A stretch of 6,515 bases of DNA from Chloroflexota bacterium (GTDB taxonomy: Bacteria > Chloroflexota > Anaerolineae > JAADDB01): positions 1 to 6,515 of the forward strand of contig JAADDB010000124.1 in the NCBI GenBank assembly GCA_013154135.1, written 5' to 3'. The position numbers and the translations under genes are program-made. The notes under the pieces were generated by a model. The model was not told the DNA's origin, ran no database searches, and saw nothing but the letters and a program-made list of their open reading frames with translations. Shown in pieces: positions 1 through 5,757 of the stretch (its first letter is position 1; every line of letters begins with the position of its first letter).

Positions 1-1
1 A

Positions 2-157
2 CCCACGCCCCTCCCTCCGCCCACACCTACCCCCACGCCCACGCCGGAGCCCATGCCCACCGGCGCACTGGCCCGGGGTCTCCTCCTGCTCCTGTTGGGA
101 GTGACGGGCATGGTTGGAGCCGTGTACCTGCTATGGCGCTCCATGCGAGCCCCGTAA
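2..157 (+). CDS. C-terminal end of a membrane-anchored protein (partial)
   Basis: Reading from base 2 to the TAA at 155-157 gives 51 codons open to the window edge. The first 20 residues are almost entirely Pro and Thr with a repeating PT pattern. They are followed by a Gly/Ala turn and a hydrophobic stretch of about 20 residues (LLLLLLGVTGMVGAVYLLW), and the chain ends in a short basic tail with Arg at the third, sixth and later positions from the helix. A flexible PT-rich stalk joined to one C-terminal transmembrane helix is a common way to tether an extracellular domain to the membrane, so the missing N-terminal part is probably exported. The function cannot be read from this fragment. Its stop lies 25 nt inside the next gene, which suggests coupled translation. 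The reading frame is well supported by the helix and positive tail; identity is unknown. Confidence 0.7.
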   Translation, partial: PTPLPPPTPTPTPTPEPMPTGALARGLLLLLLGVTGMVGAVYLLWRSMRAP

Positions 158-957
158 ACGCGCTGACCTGTCCGGTCTGTGGGGAAAAACTGACCGGAGG
201 AACACAACCCCGCGTGTACACATGTCCCACCTGTGGCCTGGGATACACCTGGCCCCCACCTCCCTTGCCCGACCGCGCCTTTCGGTCACCGGCCCATCCC
301 CCGGGCCCCCTGCGCCTCCTCTGGTGGAAGGGGAAACGCGCACTCCTCCAACCCCTGGGGACATGGGCCGGGCTCGCCTGGCGGATTCTTCCCCCCCCTT
401 CGGAGGGCGCTCGGGCATTGGACCTGGGCTGTGGTGACGGCGCGTACGTGCAGGCCCTGGAGGGCTTGGGATGGCGCGCGGTGGGCGTGGACCTGGTCCC
501 CCCACCCCATCCCGCGCTTATCCCCGCGGATGCCCAGGCCCTTCCCTTTGCCACGGGCGTGTTCCACCTGGTCACCCTGTGGCACGTGCTGGAACACGTA
601 CCCGACCCCCGTCGGGTTCTGGCCGAAAGTTCTCGCGTCCTTAGCCCATCGGGGCTCCTCTGTTTAGAAGTTCCCCATCCCCACTCCTGGCAAGCACACC
701 TGTGGGGAACCCGCTGGCTCCACTGGGACCCATCCCGGCACCGCTGGCACTTCTCCCCCCAAACCCTCACCACCCTCCTACAGGAAACGGGATTTCACGT
801 CCAATGGGTCCACACCTGGCCGAACGCTCCCGGCTGGGTGGATTCCGGCCCGGTGCCCCGGAGCCTCCGCCCCATCTTCTGGCTTGTCGACGGTCTGGCC
901 GCATTGGTAGGACGAGGAGGGGTGTTGCGAGCATGCGCGCGGAAGAAAGACGACTAG
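133..957 (+). CDS. Zinc-ribbon class I SAM-dependent methyltransferase
   Basis: The product is 274 aa. Residues 13-34 carry two CxxC knuckles (CPVC at 13-16, CPTC at 31-34), a small N-terminal zinc ribbon. A Rossmann-type methyltransferase domain follows: motif I LDLGCGDG at 96-103 binds S-adenosylmethionine, the acidic VD at 119-120 ends strand 2, ADAQALPF begins near 132, and WHVLEHVPDP at 150-159 is the motif IV/post-IV signature of the Methyltransf_11/23 group. Enzymes of this layout in glycan clusters usually methylate sugars or lipid-linked intermediates; the substrate here is inferred only from the neighbouring glycosyltransferase. The start at 133 is kept because the zinc ribbon begins at residue 13 and an in-frame upstream extension is not available. 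The nearest GGAG (116-119) is 13 nt away, so initiation may rely on coupling to the upstream gene. An 8-C run lies at 391-398, just before motif I. The gene ends 25 nt inside the next one. Confidence 0.88.
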   Translation: MALHASPVNALTCPVCGEKLTGGTQPRVYTCPTCGLGYTWPPPPLPDRAFRSPAHPPGPLRLLWWKGKRALLQPLGTWAGLAWRILPPPSEGARALDLGCGDGAYVQALEGLGWRAVGVDLVPPPHPALIPADAQALPFATGVFHLVTLWHVLEHVPDPRRVLAESSRVLSPSGLLCLEVPHPHSWQAHLWGTRWLHWDPSRHRWHFSPQTLTTLLQETGFHVQWVHTWPNAPGWVDSGPVPRSLRPIFWLVDGLAALVGRGGVLRACARKKDD

Positions 958-1865
958 ACATCATCATTCCCACCCGCAACAACCGGGACCACATCATCGC
1001 CTGCTTGGAAGCCCTGGCCCGCGCGGTGGACCGCGCGCGAAGGATCCACGGACTGACGGTGCACACCTGGCTGGTGGACAACGCGTCCGACGATGGGACT
1101 CCCCAGTTAGTGCGCCAGACCACCCGGTGGGTCCGTGTGCTGACCCTGGAGCGCAACGCGGGTTTTGCCCACGCCGTCAACACCGCGGCACAACACACCC
1201 GGGGCGATCTGTGGTTGCTCAACCCGGACACCCGTCCCACCCCCGAAAGCCTCTCCCTCCTCCTCCGGCGCTTGTACACGGCCCCGGACATCGGTGCGGT
1301 GGGGCCGGCCCTCCTCCAAGCAGATGGCCGGCCCGCGGCCGATGGCGCTCGCGGGGAACCCACTCTCCTGCGGGAATGGGCCGACAAAGTCGGACTCACC
1401 CGCCGGTACCCCGGGATGTGGGGCTATCACCTGGGCCGCGATCTCCGGGAACGGGATGTGCCCGTGCTGAGCGGCGCGGCTCTGCTCATCCGCCGGCAGG
1501 CGTGGGACCAGGTCCACGGGCTGGACGAGCGCTTTTGGCTGTACGGAGAGGATACCGATGTGTGCGTGCGACTTCGGGCAGCAGGATGGCGGTGCACCTA
1601 CGTGCCCGATGCCCGGGTCCATCACCTCCGGGGGGGGAGTGCACGACCGGAGGAGCGGTTAACCCTGGGCCTGGTCGCGCTCGTCAGCATGTACCGCTAC
1701 TTCGCCAAACACAAAGGCCCTTCCTACGCCCGCGCCTACGGTTGGACCATGAAAGGGCTGGCCCTGATCAAGTGGGCTTACTGGCGCGCGCGAGGACGTC
1801 CGGAACACGTCCGGGTGCAACAGGCCATCCTCCGCGCGAGGTTGACGCACTATCCTAACTTGTGA
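933..1865 (+). CDS. Family 2 glycosyltransferase, rhamnosyltransferase (WbbL)-like
   Basis: The product is 310 aa with a GT-A fold. Visible motifs are the first strand IIIPTRNN at 10-17, VDNASDDGT at 48-56, the nucleotide-binding NAGFAHAVN at 75-83, LLNPDT at 95-100 where the Asp stands in for the metal-binding DXD, and GEDTD at 205-209 after LDERF, the catalytic-base region. This motif set (NxGF, NPD, FxxYxEDxD) is typical of bacterial rhamnosyltransferases and related inverting enzymes that extend lipid-linked or cell-wall glycans at the inner face of the membrane. No transmembrane helix is evident. The frame is open back to 702, but ATG 933 is chosen: it has GAGGAGG at 914-920, 12 nt upstream, and the GT-A fold begins within 10 residues of it. 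Donor and acceptor sugars cannot be read. An 8-G run lies at 1630-1637. It overlaps the methyltransferase gene by 25 nt, and the two probably act on the same glycan. Confidence 0.9.
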   Translation: MRAEERRLDIIIPTRNNRDHIIACLEALARAVDRARRIHGLTVHTWLVDNASDDGTPQLVRQTTRWVRVLTLERNAGFAHAVNTAAQHTRGDLWLLNPDTRPTPESLSLLLRRLYTAPDIGAVGPALLQADGRPAADGARGEPTLLREWADKVGLTRRYPGMWGYHLGRDLRERDVPVLSGAALLIRRQAWDQVHGLDERFWLYGEDTDVCVRLRAAGWRCTYVPDARVHHLRGGSARPEERLTLGLVALVSMYRYFAKHKGPSYARAYGWTMKGLALIKWAYWRARGRPEHVRVQQAILRARLTHYPNL

Positions 1866-1871
1866 TATGGT
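1842..1871 (+). promoter_or_regulatory. Candidate sigma70-type promoter for mtnA
   Basis: TTGACG (1842-1847, five of six matches to the -35 consensus) is followed after 18 nt by TATGGT (1866-1871, four of six matches to the -10 box). It overlaps the 3' end of the glycosyltransferase gene and would start transcription near 1878, leaving a leader of about 130 nt before mtnA. The spacing is acceptable but the -10 box is weak, so this is a tentative call. Confidence 0.35.
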
Positions 1872-1965
1872 TGGCTGAACTTCGGACAAACCGCGTTGAG
1901 GAGCGCACGCGCCCCACAGCGCGACCTTGTCCGCCCAAATCCTACGGAGTTTTGTCAGCCGAACC
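1869..1965 (+). promoter_or_regulatory. Structured leader with competing pairings upstream of mtnA
   Basis: Several complementary segments lie in the 141-nt gap. Set 1 is nested: 1869-1878 pairs with 1955-1965 (10 bp, one bulged G), 1883-1889 (CGGACAA) pairs perfectly with 1927-1933 (TTGTCCG), and 1908-1912 (CGCGC) pairs perfectly with 1919-1923 (GCGCG) around a 6-nt loop. Set 2 is a rival helix, 1881-1890 with 1951-1963 (10 bp with a 3-nt bulge). It uses the same bases as the 7-bp helix and the outer helix, so the two sets exclude each other. No U-run follows, so this is not a standard intrinsic terminator, and the SAM-I riboswitch core was not found. A cis-regulatory RNA is an inference from the pairings alone. 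Confidence 0.35.
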
Positions 1966-2006
1966 ACGGTTGACCGATCCCAAGACAACCCATCGGAGGA
2001 TGGACG

Positions 2007-3092
2007 ATGACCACATTTCGCAGCATCGAGTGGACCGGACGGGCGCTGAGGTTGCTGGACCAGCGCAAACTCCCCGCGGAGACGGTGTATCTGGAGTTCA
2101 CCGATTACCGGGATGTCGCGGACGCGATCCGACAAATGGTGGTGCGCGGTGCGCCGGCTATCGGCGCCACCGCCGCGTACGGTCTGGCCCTGGCCGCGAT
2201 GTACAGCGACGCAAAGGACGTCCAGAGTTTGCGGGAGGAGCTGGAAGAGGCCGCGGAGATCCTGCGCAATTCCCGTCCCACCGCGGTGAACCTCTTCTGG
2301 GCCATCGACCGGGTGATGAAGCGGGCCATGGACCCCGCACTGACCACGGTGGACGCGATCCGCGCGGCCGTCCTGGACGAGGCCCAGGCCATTGCCGAAG
2401 AGGATGTCCGCGCGAACAAGGCCATCGGCTACAACGCGCTTCCCCTGGTCCCCGACGAAGCGAAAATCCTGCACCACTGCAACACGGGCAGCCTGGCCAC
2501 CGTGGACTACGGCACCGCGCTGGGCATCATTCGCATCGCCCACGAGGAGGGCAAGAAAGTCCACGCGTACCTGGATGAGACCCGCCCCCGACTTCAGGGC
2601 TCCCGCCTGTCCGCGTGGGAACTCAACCAGCTGGGCATCCCCCACACCGTCATTGTGGACGGCGCGTCAGGACATGTGATGCGCACCATCGGCATTGACC
2701 TGGTGGTGGTGGGCGCGGACCGGATCGCGGCCAACGGGGACACGGCCAACAAGATCGGCACGTACAACTTGGCCCTGGCCGCGCACGCGCACGGCATCCC
2801 CTTCTACGTCGCGGCCCCCACCAGCACCATTGACCTGAACGTCAAAACCGGGGATGATATCCCCATCGAAATCCGCTCGCCCCGGGAGATCACCCACATC
2901 GGAAATGTCCAACTGGTCCCGGAAGGTTCCCCGGTGCTCAACTTCGCGTTCGACGTAACCCCGGCCCGCTATATCACGGCCATCATCACAGAAATGGGCA
3001 TCGCGTACCCTCCCTTTGAGGAAACCCTGCCCGCGCTGGTGGCCAAAGCCGAGGCAGCGCGCACACAACGGGGAGGAAGGAGCGAGGAGTAA
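2007..3092 (+). CDS. mtnA: S-methyl-5-thioribose-1-phosphate isomerase
   Basis: The 361-aa product converts methylthioribose-1-phosphate to methylthioribulose-1-phosphate in the methionine salvage pathway, in the cytoplasm. It belongs to the eIF2B alpha/beta/delta-like family and has the usual length for MtnA. Hallmarks are VVRGAPAIG at 45-53, the catalytic cysteine C158 in HHCNTGSLAT, the DETRPRLQGSRL segment at 189-200, the catalytic aspartate D237 in GADRIAANGDTANKIGT, and a conserved late EIRSPREI segment. The C158/D237 pair separates MtnA from inactive eIF2B-like proteins; a ribose-1,5-bisphosphate isomerase is less likely because of the strong match to the MtnA motifs. ATG 2007 has GGAGGA at 1995-2000 with 6-nt spacing; an ATG at 2000 is out of frame. 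No other methionine-salvage gene is in view, and the flanks are glycan genes. Its own leader and possible promoter suggest expression separate from the upstream operon. Confidence 0.95.
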   Translation: MTTFRSIEWTGRALRLLDQRKLPAETVYLEFTDYRDVADAIRQMVVRGAPAIGATAAYGLALAAMYSDAKDVQSLREELEEAAEILRNSRPTAVNLFWAIDRVMKRAMDPALTTVDAIRAAVLDEAQAIAEEDVRANKAIGYNALPLVPDEAKILHHCNTGSLATVDYGTALGIIRIAHEEGKKVHAYLDETRPRLQGSRLSAWELNQLGIPHTVIVDGASGHVMRTIGIDLVVVGADRIAANGDTANKIGTYNLALAAHAHGIPFYVAAPTSTIDLNVKTGDDIPIEIRSPREITHIGNVQLVPEGSPVLNFAFDVTPARYITAIITEMGIAYPPFEETLPALVAKAEAARTQRGGRSEE

Positions 3093-3108
3093 CAATTGAC
3101 GATTAAGG
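3085..3108 (+). repeat. 24-bp direct repeat, copy 1
   Basis: The sequence reads AGGAGTAAC, then AATTGACGATTAAGG. It matches 6358-6381 at 23 of 24 positions; the one difference is A3094 versus G6367. It overlaps the mtnA stop codon (3090-3092). The part after AGGAGTAA is built of related heptamers (AATTGAC, GATTAAG), and it also holds a Shine-Dalgarno-like GAGGAG followed by a TTG. Confidence 0.8.
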
Positions 3109-3164
3109 GGTTGGGTGCATCCGTGACCTATGGCCCCCGTATTTGCCAGTCCATCAGAGGGTAG
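3096..3164 (+). CDS. Possible 22-aa small ORF starting at TTG
   Basis: A TTG at 3096-3098 sits 6 nt after the GAGGAG at 3084-3089, and the frame stays open for 22 codons to TAG 3162-3164, six nt before the cupin ATG. The peptide begins MTIKG if TTG is read as Met and has no recognisable domain. It fills almost the whole mtnA-cupin gap, so it could act as a coupling or leader ORF. Equally, the reading frame may be a chance effect of the repeated element, or the TTGACG could be a -35 box without a clear -10. The same RBS-TTG-ACG-ATT-AAG start occurs at 6369, giving the same first four residues, which is the main reason to list it. Confidence 0.25.
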   Translation: MTIKGLGASVTYGPRICQSIRG

Positions 3165-3170
3165 GAATTC

Positions 3171-3602
3171 ATGGCATCACTCAAGGATGTGGAGATTCGG
3201 AGCCTAACGCCTCACCGGGATGCCCGGGGGGGGCTGGTCAAAATCCTCATGCGCCACCACCTCCCCCAAGGACAACAGACCTTCGGGGAGATATACATTT
3301 CCTGGGCTGCCCCCGGAGCGGTCAAGGCAAACCACTACCACCGAGAAACCCACGAGTGGTTCTGTCTCCTCCTCGGGGAAATTGAGCTCGTGTTGGAAGA
3401 CCCGGAAACAGGGGAACGTCGGGTTCTCCACCTGCGGGCCGAGGACCCGAAAGTGGTGATGGTGCCTCCCGGCATTGCCCACGCGTTTCGCAACGTGGGC
3501 AATGGGGAGGCCCATCTGCTGGCCTACGCGGACCGCCCCTACGACGCGGCCCACCCGGATACCATCCCTTACCAGGTAATACGGCCAAAGCACGATGAAT
3601 AA
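3171..3602 (+). CDS. RmlC-like cupin, probable nucleotide-sugar isomerase/epimerase
   Basis: The 143-aa product is a single cupin barrel. Cupin motif 1 runs from G49 (H55, H57, E62, G69) and motif 2 covers PPGIAH at 99-104 with N108, so the metal-ligand set H55/H57/E62/H104 is complete. The N-terminal RDARGGLVKI (16-25) and the C-terminal YADRPYDAAHPDTIPYQV resemble small cupins found in capsule and polysaccharide clusters related to dTDP-4-dehydrorhamnose 3,5-epimerase and to FdtA/WxcM 3,4-ketoisomerases. It is shorter than true RmlC (about 180 aa), and its intact metal site is unlike the classic RmlC active site, so RmlC itself is unlikely. The substrate is unknown. ATG 3171 has AGGA at 3163-3166 just upstream. 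An 8-G run lies at 3226-3233, at codons 19-21. The last 8 nt overlap the acyltransferase gene, so the two products probably act together. Confidence 0.8.
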   Translation: MASLKDVEIRSLTPHRDARGGLVKILMRHHLPQGQQTFGEIYISWAAPGAVKANHYHRETHEWFCLLLGEIELVLEDPETGERRVLHLRAEDPKVVMVPPGIAHAFRNVGNGEAHLLAYADRPYDAAHPDTIPYQVIRPKHDE

Positions 3603-4287
3603 CTCGTCCCTGTTCCTACGACTGCGCATTCGAGCCAAAGGGCTGTATCTGCGCTCCCTGTTAACCTTGGGAGACGTCCCGCTGGTGGGACGATTGGCCC
3701 TGGAAGCTGCCCGCGCGTCCGCGGGGGTGTACAAGGACCGGAAAATCCTGGCCGCGTTGACCCAACGGCCCTGGATCTCCCCCCGAGCCGAAATCCAATG
3801 TCCCAACCTCATCATCGGTCCCCAATGCTTCATCGACGACCGGGTAACCATCTACGCCCACGAAGGGGACGGCCGGGTAGAGCTGGGCCCACGAGTCCAC
3901 ATCTACCGGGACACGGTCATTGAGATCGGGTACGGCGGGAGCGTGGTCATCGGCGAGTTCACCCACATCCAGGGCCGGTGCAATCTCAAGGGCTTTTTGG
4001 AAGACCTGGTTATCGGCAGCAACGTGCAAATGGCCCCGGGATGCGCGTTCAGCCCTTACGACCACAATTACGAAGACCGAAGTCGGCCCATCTGGGCCCA
4101 GGGGCTGCGCAGTAAGGGGCCCATCCACATCGAGGATGATGTGTGGTTGGGTCTGGATGTGAAGGTGTTGGATGGGGTGACCATCGGAAAGGGGGCCATT
4201 GTGGGGGCCGGCGCAGTGGTCACCCACGACATCCCTCCCTACGCCATTGCTGTGGGCGTCCCCGCCCGGGTGATCGGGTACCGGTGA
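3595..4287 (+). CDS. Left-handed beta-helix (hexapeptide-repeat) acyltransferase
   Basis: The 230-aa product has an N-terminal basic, amphipathic region (1-60) and then imperfect hexapeptide repeats with the [LIV]-G-x4 pattern: LIIGPQCFIDD at 72-82, VELGPRVHI, VVIGEFTHI and VIGSNVQMAPG at 139-149. A loop with YDHNYED (155-161) supplies the likely catalytic histidine H157. Further coils at WLGLDVKVLDGVTIGKGAIVGAGAVVTHDIP (in three hexads from about 184) and the closing VGVPARVIG (220-228) are the classic end of WbbJ/maltose-type O-acetyltransferases. Such enzymes form trimers and move an acetyl group from acetyl-CoA to a sugar hydroxyl or amino group. The 8-nt overlap with the cupin (start 3595, cupin stop 3602) and the weak RBS point to translational coupling. 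Acetylation of a glycan or amino sugar is inferred from context; the acceptor is unknown. Confidence 0.9.
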   Translation: MNNSSLFLRLRIRAKGLYLRSLLTLGDVPLVGRLALEAARASAGVYKDRKILAALTQRPWISPRAEIQCPNLIIGPQCFIDDRVTIYAHEGDGRVELGPRVHIYRDTVIEIGYGGSVVIGEFTHIQGRCNLKGFLEDLVIGSNVQMAPGCAFSPYDHNYEDRSRPIWAQGLRSKGPIHIEDDVWLGLDVKVLDGVTIGKGAIVGAGAVVTHDIPPYAIAVGVPARVIGYR

Positions 4288-4305
4288 GAAAGGTGGGAGA
4301 AGGGC

Positions 4306-4836
4306 ATGAAGGTCATGGTTCACACACCTGATGTGTTGGAGGTGCTCACAGAGGGGGAGGAGGAAACCCGCGACCTGGGCTCCCTGTTGGCTCGGGTGCT
4401 CCGGCCCGGAGATGTGGTGGCCCTCCAGGGGAACTTGGGCGCGGGTAAGACCCGTCTAATCCAGGGCATCGCCCGGGGGCTGGGCATCACCCGCCCGGTG
4501 ACCAGTCCCACCTTTGTGCTGATGAACGTGTACCCCACCGGGAAGGGATTTTCCCTCTGCCATGTGGACACGTATCGCCTGGGCTCCCCGGTGGAGGAGG
4601 GGTATGACCTGGGGCTGGATCAACTCCTCCGGGGGGAGGACATTTGTGTGATCGAATGGGCCGAACGCATTCGGCCCCTCTTGCCCGCCGACCACATGTG
4701 GGTGGAGATCCAGGAGGTGGACGAACACCGCCGCCGGATCATCCTCCAGGGAACGGGGCCTCAAAGCCGGGCTCGCGTGGGGGAACTGGCCAAAACTCTG
4801 GAGCACATTTCAGATTCTGCTGCAGGAGACGTATAA
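4306..4836 (+). CDS. tsaE: tRNA threonylcarbamoyladenosine biosynthesis ATPase TsaE
   Basis: TsaE is the P-loop ATPase that works with the TsaB-TsaD pair to make the t6A modification at position 37 of ANN-decoding tRNAs. The 176-aa product shows Walker A GNLGAGKT at 42-49, the family-specific TSPTF at 66-70, HVDTYRL at 86-92, the LGLDQLL segment at 102-108 and VIEWAER at 115-121 with the invariant W118 and E120. It is slightly longer than the usual 150-160 aa, with about 12 extra residues at the N terminus and a loose C-terminal tail. ATG 4306 follows GGGAGA (4295-4300) by 5 nt; an in-frame ATG at 4315 is a weaker option with AAGG too close. It lies 18 nt after the acyltransferase gene. tsaB, a frequent neighbour, is not here; the next gene is a glycosyltransferase. 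The function is confident and unrelated to the glycan genes around it. Confidence 0.95.
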   Translation: MKVMVHTPDVLEVLTEGEEETRDLGSLLARVLRPGDVVALQGNLGAGKTRLIQGIARGLGITRPVTSPTFVLMNVYPTGKGFSLCHVDTYRLGSPVEEGYDLGLDQLLRGEDICVIEWAERIRPLLPADHMWVEIQEVDEHRRRIILQGTGPQSRARVGELAKTLEHISDSAAGDV

Positions 4837-4837
4837 T
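4809..4837 (+). promoter_or_regulatory. Candidate sigma70-type promoter at the end of tsaE
   Basis: A perfect TATAAT (4832-4837) lies exactly 17 nt after TTCAGA (4809-4814), which matches the -35 consensus at four of six positions. It overlaps the last codons and stop of tsaE and points at the glycosyltransferase gene starting at 5041, with a start site expected near 4844 and an untranslated leader of about 195 nt. A consensus -10 box with ideal spacing stands out in DNA this rich in G and C. Confidence 0.6.
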
Positions 4838-5040
4838 CGGGCAGTATGCCTGCGGATGTCGGACAACCATGGCAACGCGCAGAGGCTTTGGAAAAGATGT
4901 GCGGCGGGCGTGTGATGAGGAAGAGGCGGCCATGCTCTCACGTCCGTGGCCCTTGACCGACCCGACGCTGCCGCGATGCTATTGAGTCCCATTCACCCAT
5001 GAAGGTCATTCCGCCGTAAGCCAAACGAGGACATGCGTGT
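4838..5040 (+). other. Gap with no clear gene; probable 5' leader
   Basis: This stretch separates tsaE from the glycosyltransferase. It contains a 38-codon open frame, ATG 4869 to TGA 4985, with no good ribosome binding site and a very basic composition. Inside it an ATG at 4932 is placed 5 nt after GAGGAAGAGG (4917-4926) and would give a 17-aa peptide ending at the same stop. Neither resembles a known protein. No intrinsic terminator, tRNA or strong hairpin was seen. It most likely serves as the leader from the 4809-4837 promoter. Confidence 0.5.
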
Positions 5041-5748
5041 ATGGTCAAACTTACCGTCATCATTCCCGCGTACAACGAACGCCAGACCATTGAGGACATT
5101 ATCCGTCTTGTGCGCGAAGCACCTGTTGAAGCGCCGGTGGATGTGGAAAAGGAGATCATCGTAGTCGACGATGGGTCCACCGACGGCACCCGGGAAATTC
5201 TCCAGCGTTTGAAGCAGGAATTTCCCGACATCCACGTCTTTTTCCACCCGAACAATAAGGGCAAAGGAGCGGCCATCCGTACCGCGCTGGAGCACGCGAC
5301 CGGGGATTACATCGTCATCCAGGATGCCGACCTGGAGTACGACCCCCGCGAGTACGGTGTACTCCTCCGGCCCCTCCTGGAAGGCAAGGCGGATGTGGTG
5401 TACGGCTCCCGGTTTTTGGGCCCCCACCGGGCCTTTCTCTTCCTCCATTACCTGGGGAACAAGTTCCTCAACCTGGTGACCAACATCCTTTACGACACCA
5501 TCCTCACGGACATGGAGACGTGCTACAAGATGTTCCGTGCAGATGTGATCAAGGGGATTCCCCTGCGGGCCCGGGGGTTTGAGTTCGAGCCCGAGATCAC
5601 GGCTAAGGTGCTGAAACGGGGCTACCGGGTCTTTGAGGTGCCCATCTCTTACAGCGGTCGGGATTTTGAGGAGGGGAAGAAGATCCATCCTTGGAAGGAT
5701 GGGCTGCGCGCTCTGTGGACGCTCATCAAGTACCGGTTCGTGGACTGA
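5041..5748 (+). CDS. DPM1-like family 2 glycosyltransferase
   Basis: The 235-aa product is one GT-A domain of the dolichyl-phosphate mannose/glucose synthase type, which moves a sugar from a nucleotide donor to a polyprenyl phosphate at the cytoplasmic membrane face. Motifs in order are VIIPAYNE at 6-13, IIVVDDGSTDGT at 39-50, NKGKGAAIRTAL at 72-83, the metal-binding QDADLEYDP at 94-102 (DAD at 95-97), VVYGSRF at 119-125 and the late MFRADV and GFEFEPE segments. It ends without the C-terminal membrane helices or GtrA domain seen in some relatives, as in the soluble DPM1 class. The YGSRF and FEFEPE pattern fits this subgroup strongly; the donor sugar is not determined. ATG 5041 follows GAGG (5027-5030) by 10 nt; nearby ATG 5033 is out of frame and short. 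The stop is 9 nt before the phosphoribosyltransferase ATG, so the two form a transcription unit. Confidence 0.93.
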   Translation: MVKLTVIIPAYNERQTIEDIIRLVREAPVEAPVDVEKEIIVVDDGSTDGTREILQRLKQEFPDIHVFFHPNNKGKGAAIRTALEHATGDYIVIQDADLEYDPREYGVLLRPLLEGKADVVYGSRFLGPHRAFLFLHYLGNKFLNLVTNILYDTILTDMETCYKMFRADVIKGIPLRARGFEFEPEITAKVLKRGYRVFEVPISYSGRDFEEGKKIHPWKDGLRALWTLIKYRFVD

Positions 5749-5757
5749 GAGGTCATC

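Noticed and set aside
27..773. Minus-strand open frame (248 aa) opposite the methyltransferase
   Set aside because: Low-complexity Arg/Gly/Pro-rich translation with no domain; it is the antisense shadow of a gene with clear methyltransferase motifs.
702..932. Longer N terminus for the glycosyltransferase starting at ATG 702
   Set aside because: The extra 77 residues are Pro/Arg-rich, overlap the methyltransferase coding sequence and precede a complete GT-A fold that begins right after ATG 933.
1866..2006. SAM-I (S-box) riboswitch ahead of mtnA
   Set aside because: The conserved core sequences and the expected multi-helix order are not present; only unrelated complementary segments are seen.
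1659..2645. Long minus-strand open frame (328 aa) across the glycosyltransferase end, the gap and mtnA
   Set aside because: It lies opposite two confident genes, has no recognisable motif, and long antisense frames are expected when third positions are rich in G/C.
3096..3133. Promoter for the cupin gene from the TTGACG in the repeat
   Set aside because: No acceptable -10 box occurs at 16-18 nt; the nearest AT-containing hexamer is about 26 nt away.
4644..4985. 113-aa plus-strand frame spanning the tsaE end and the gap
   Set aside because: Most of it is an out-of-frame reading of tsaE. Only the short parts after 4869 lie outside a gene, and they lack a family match.
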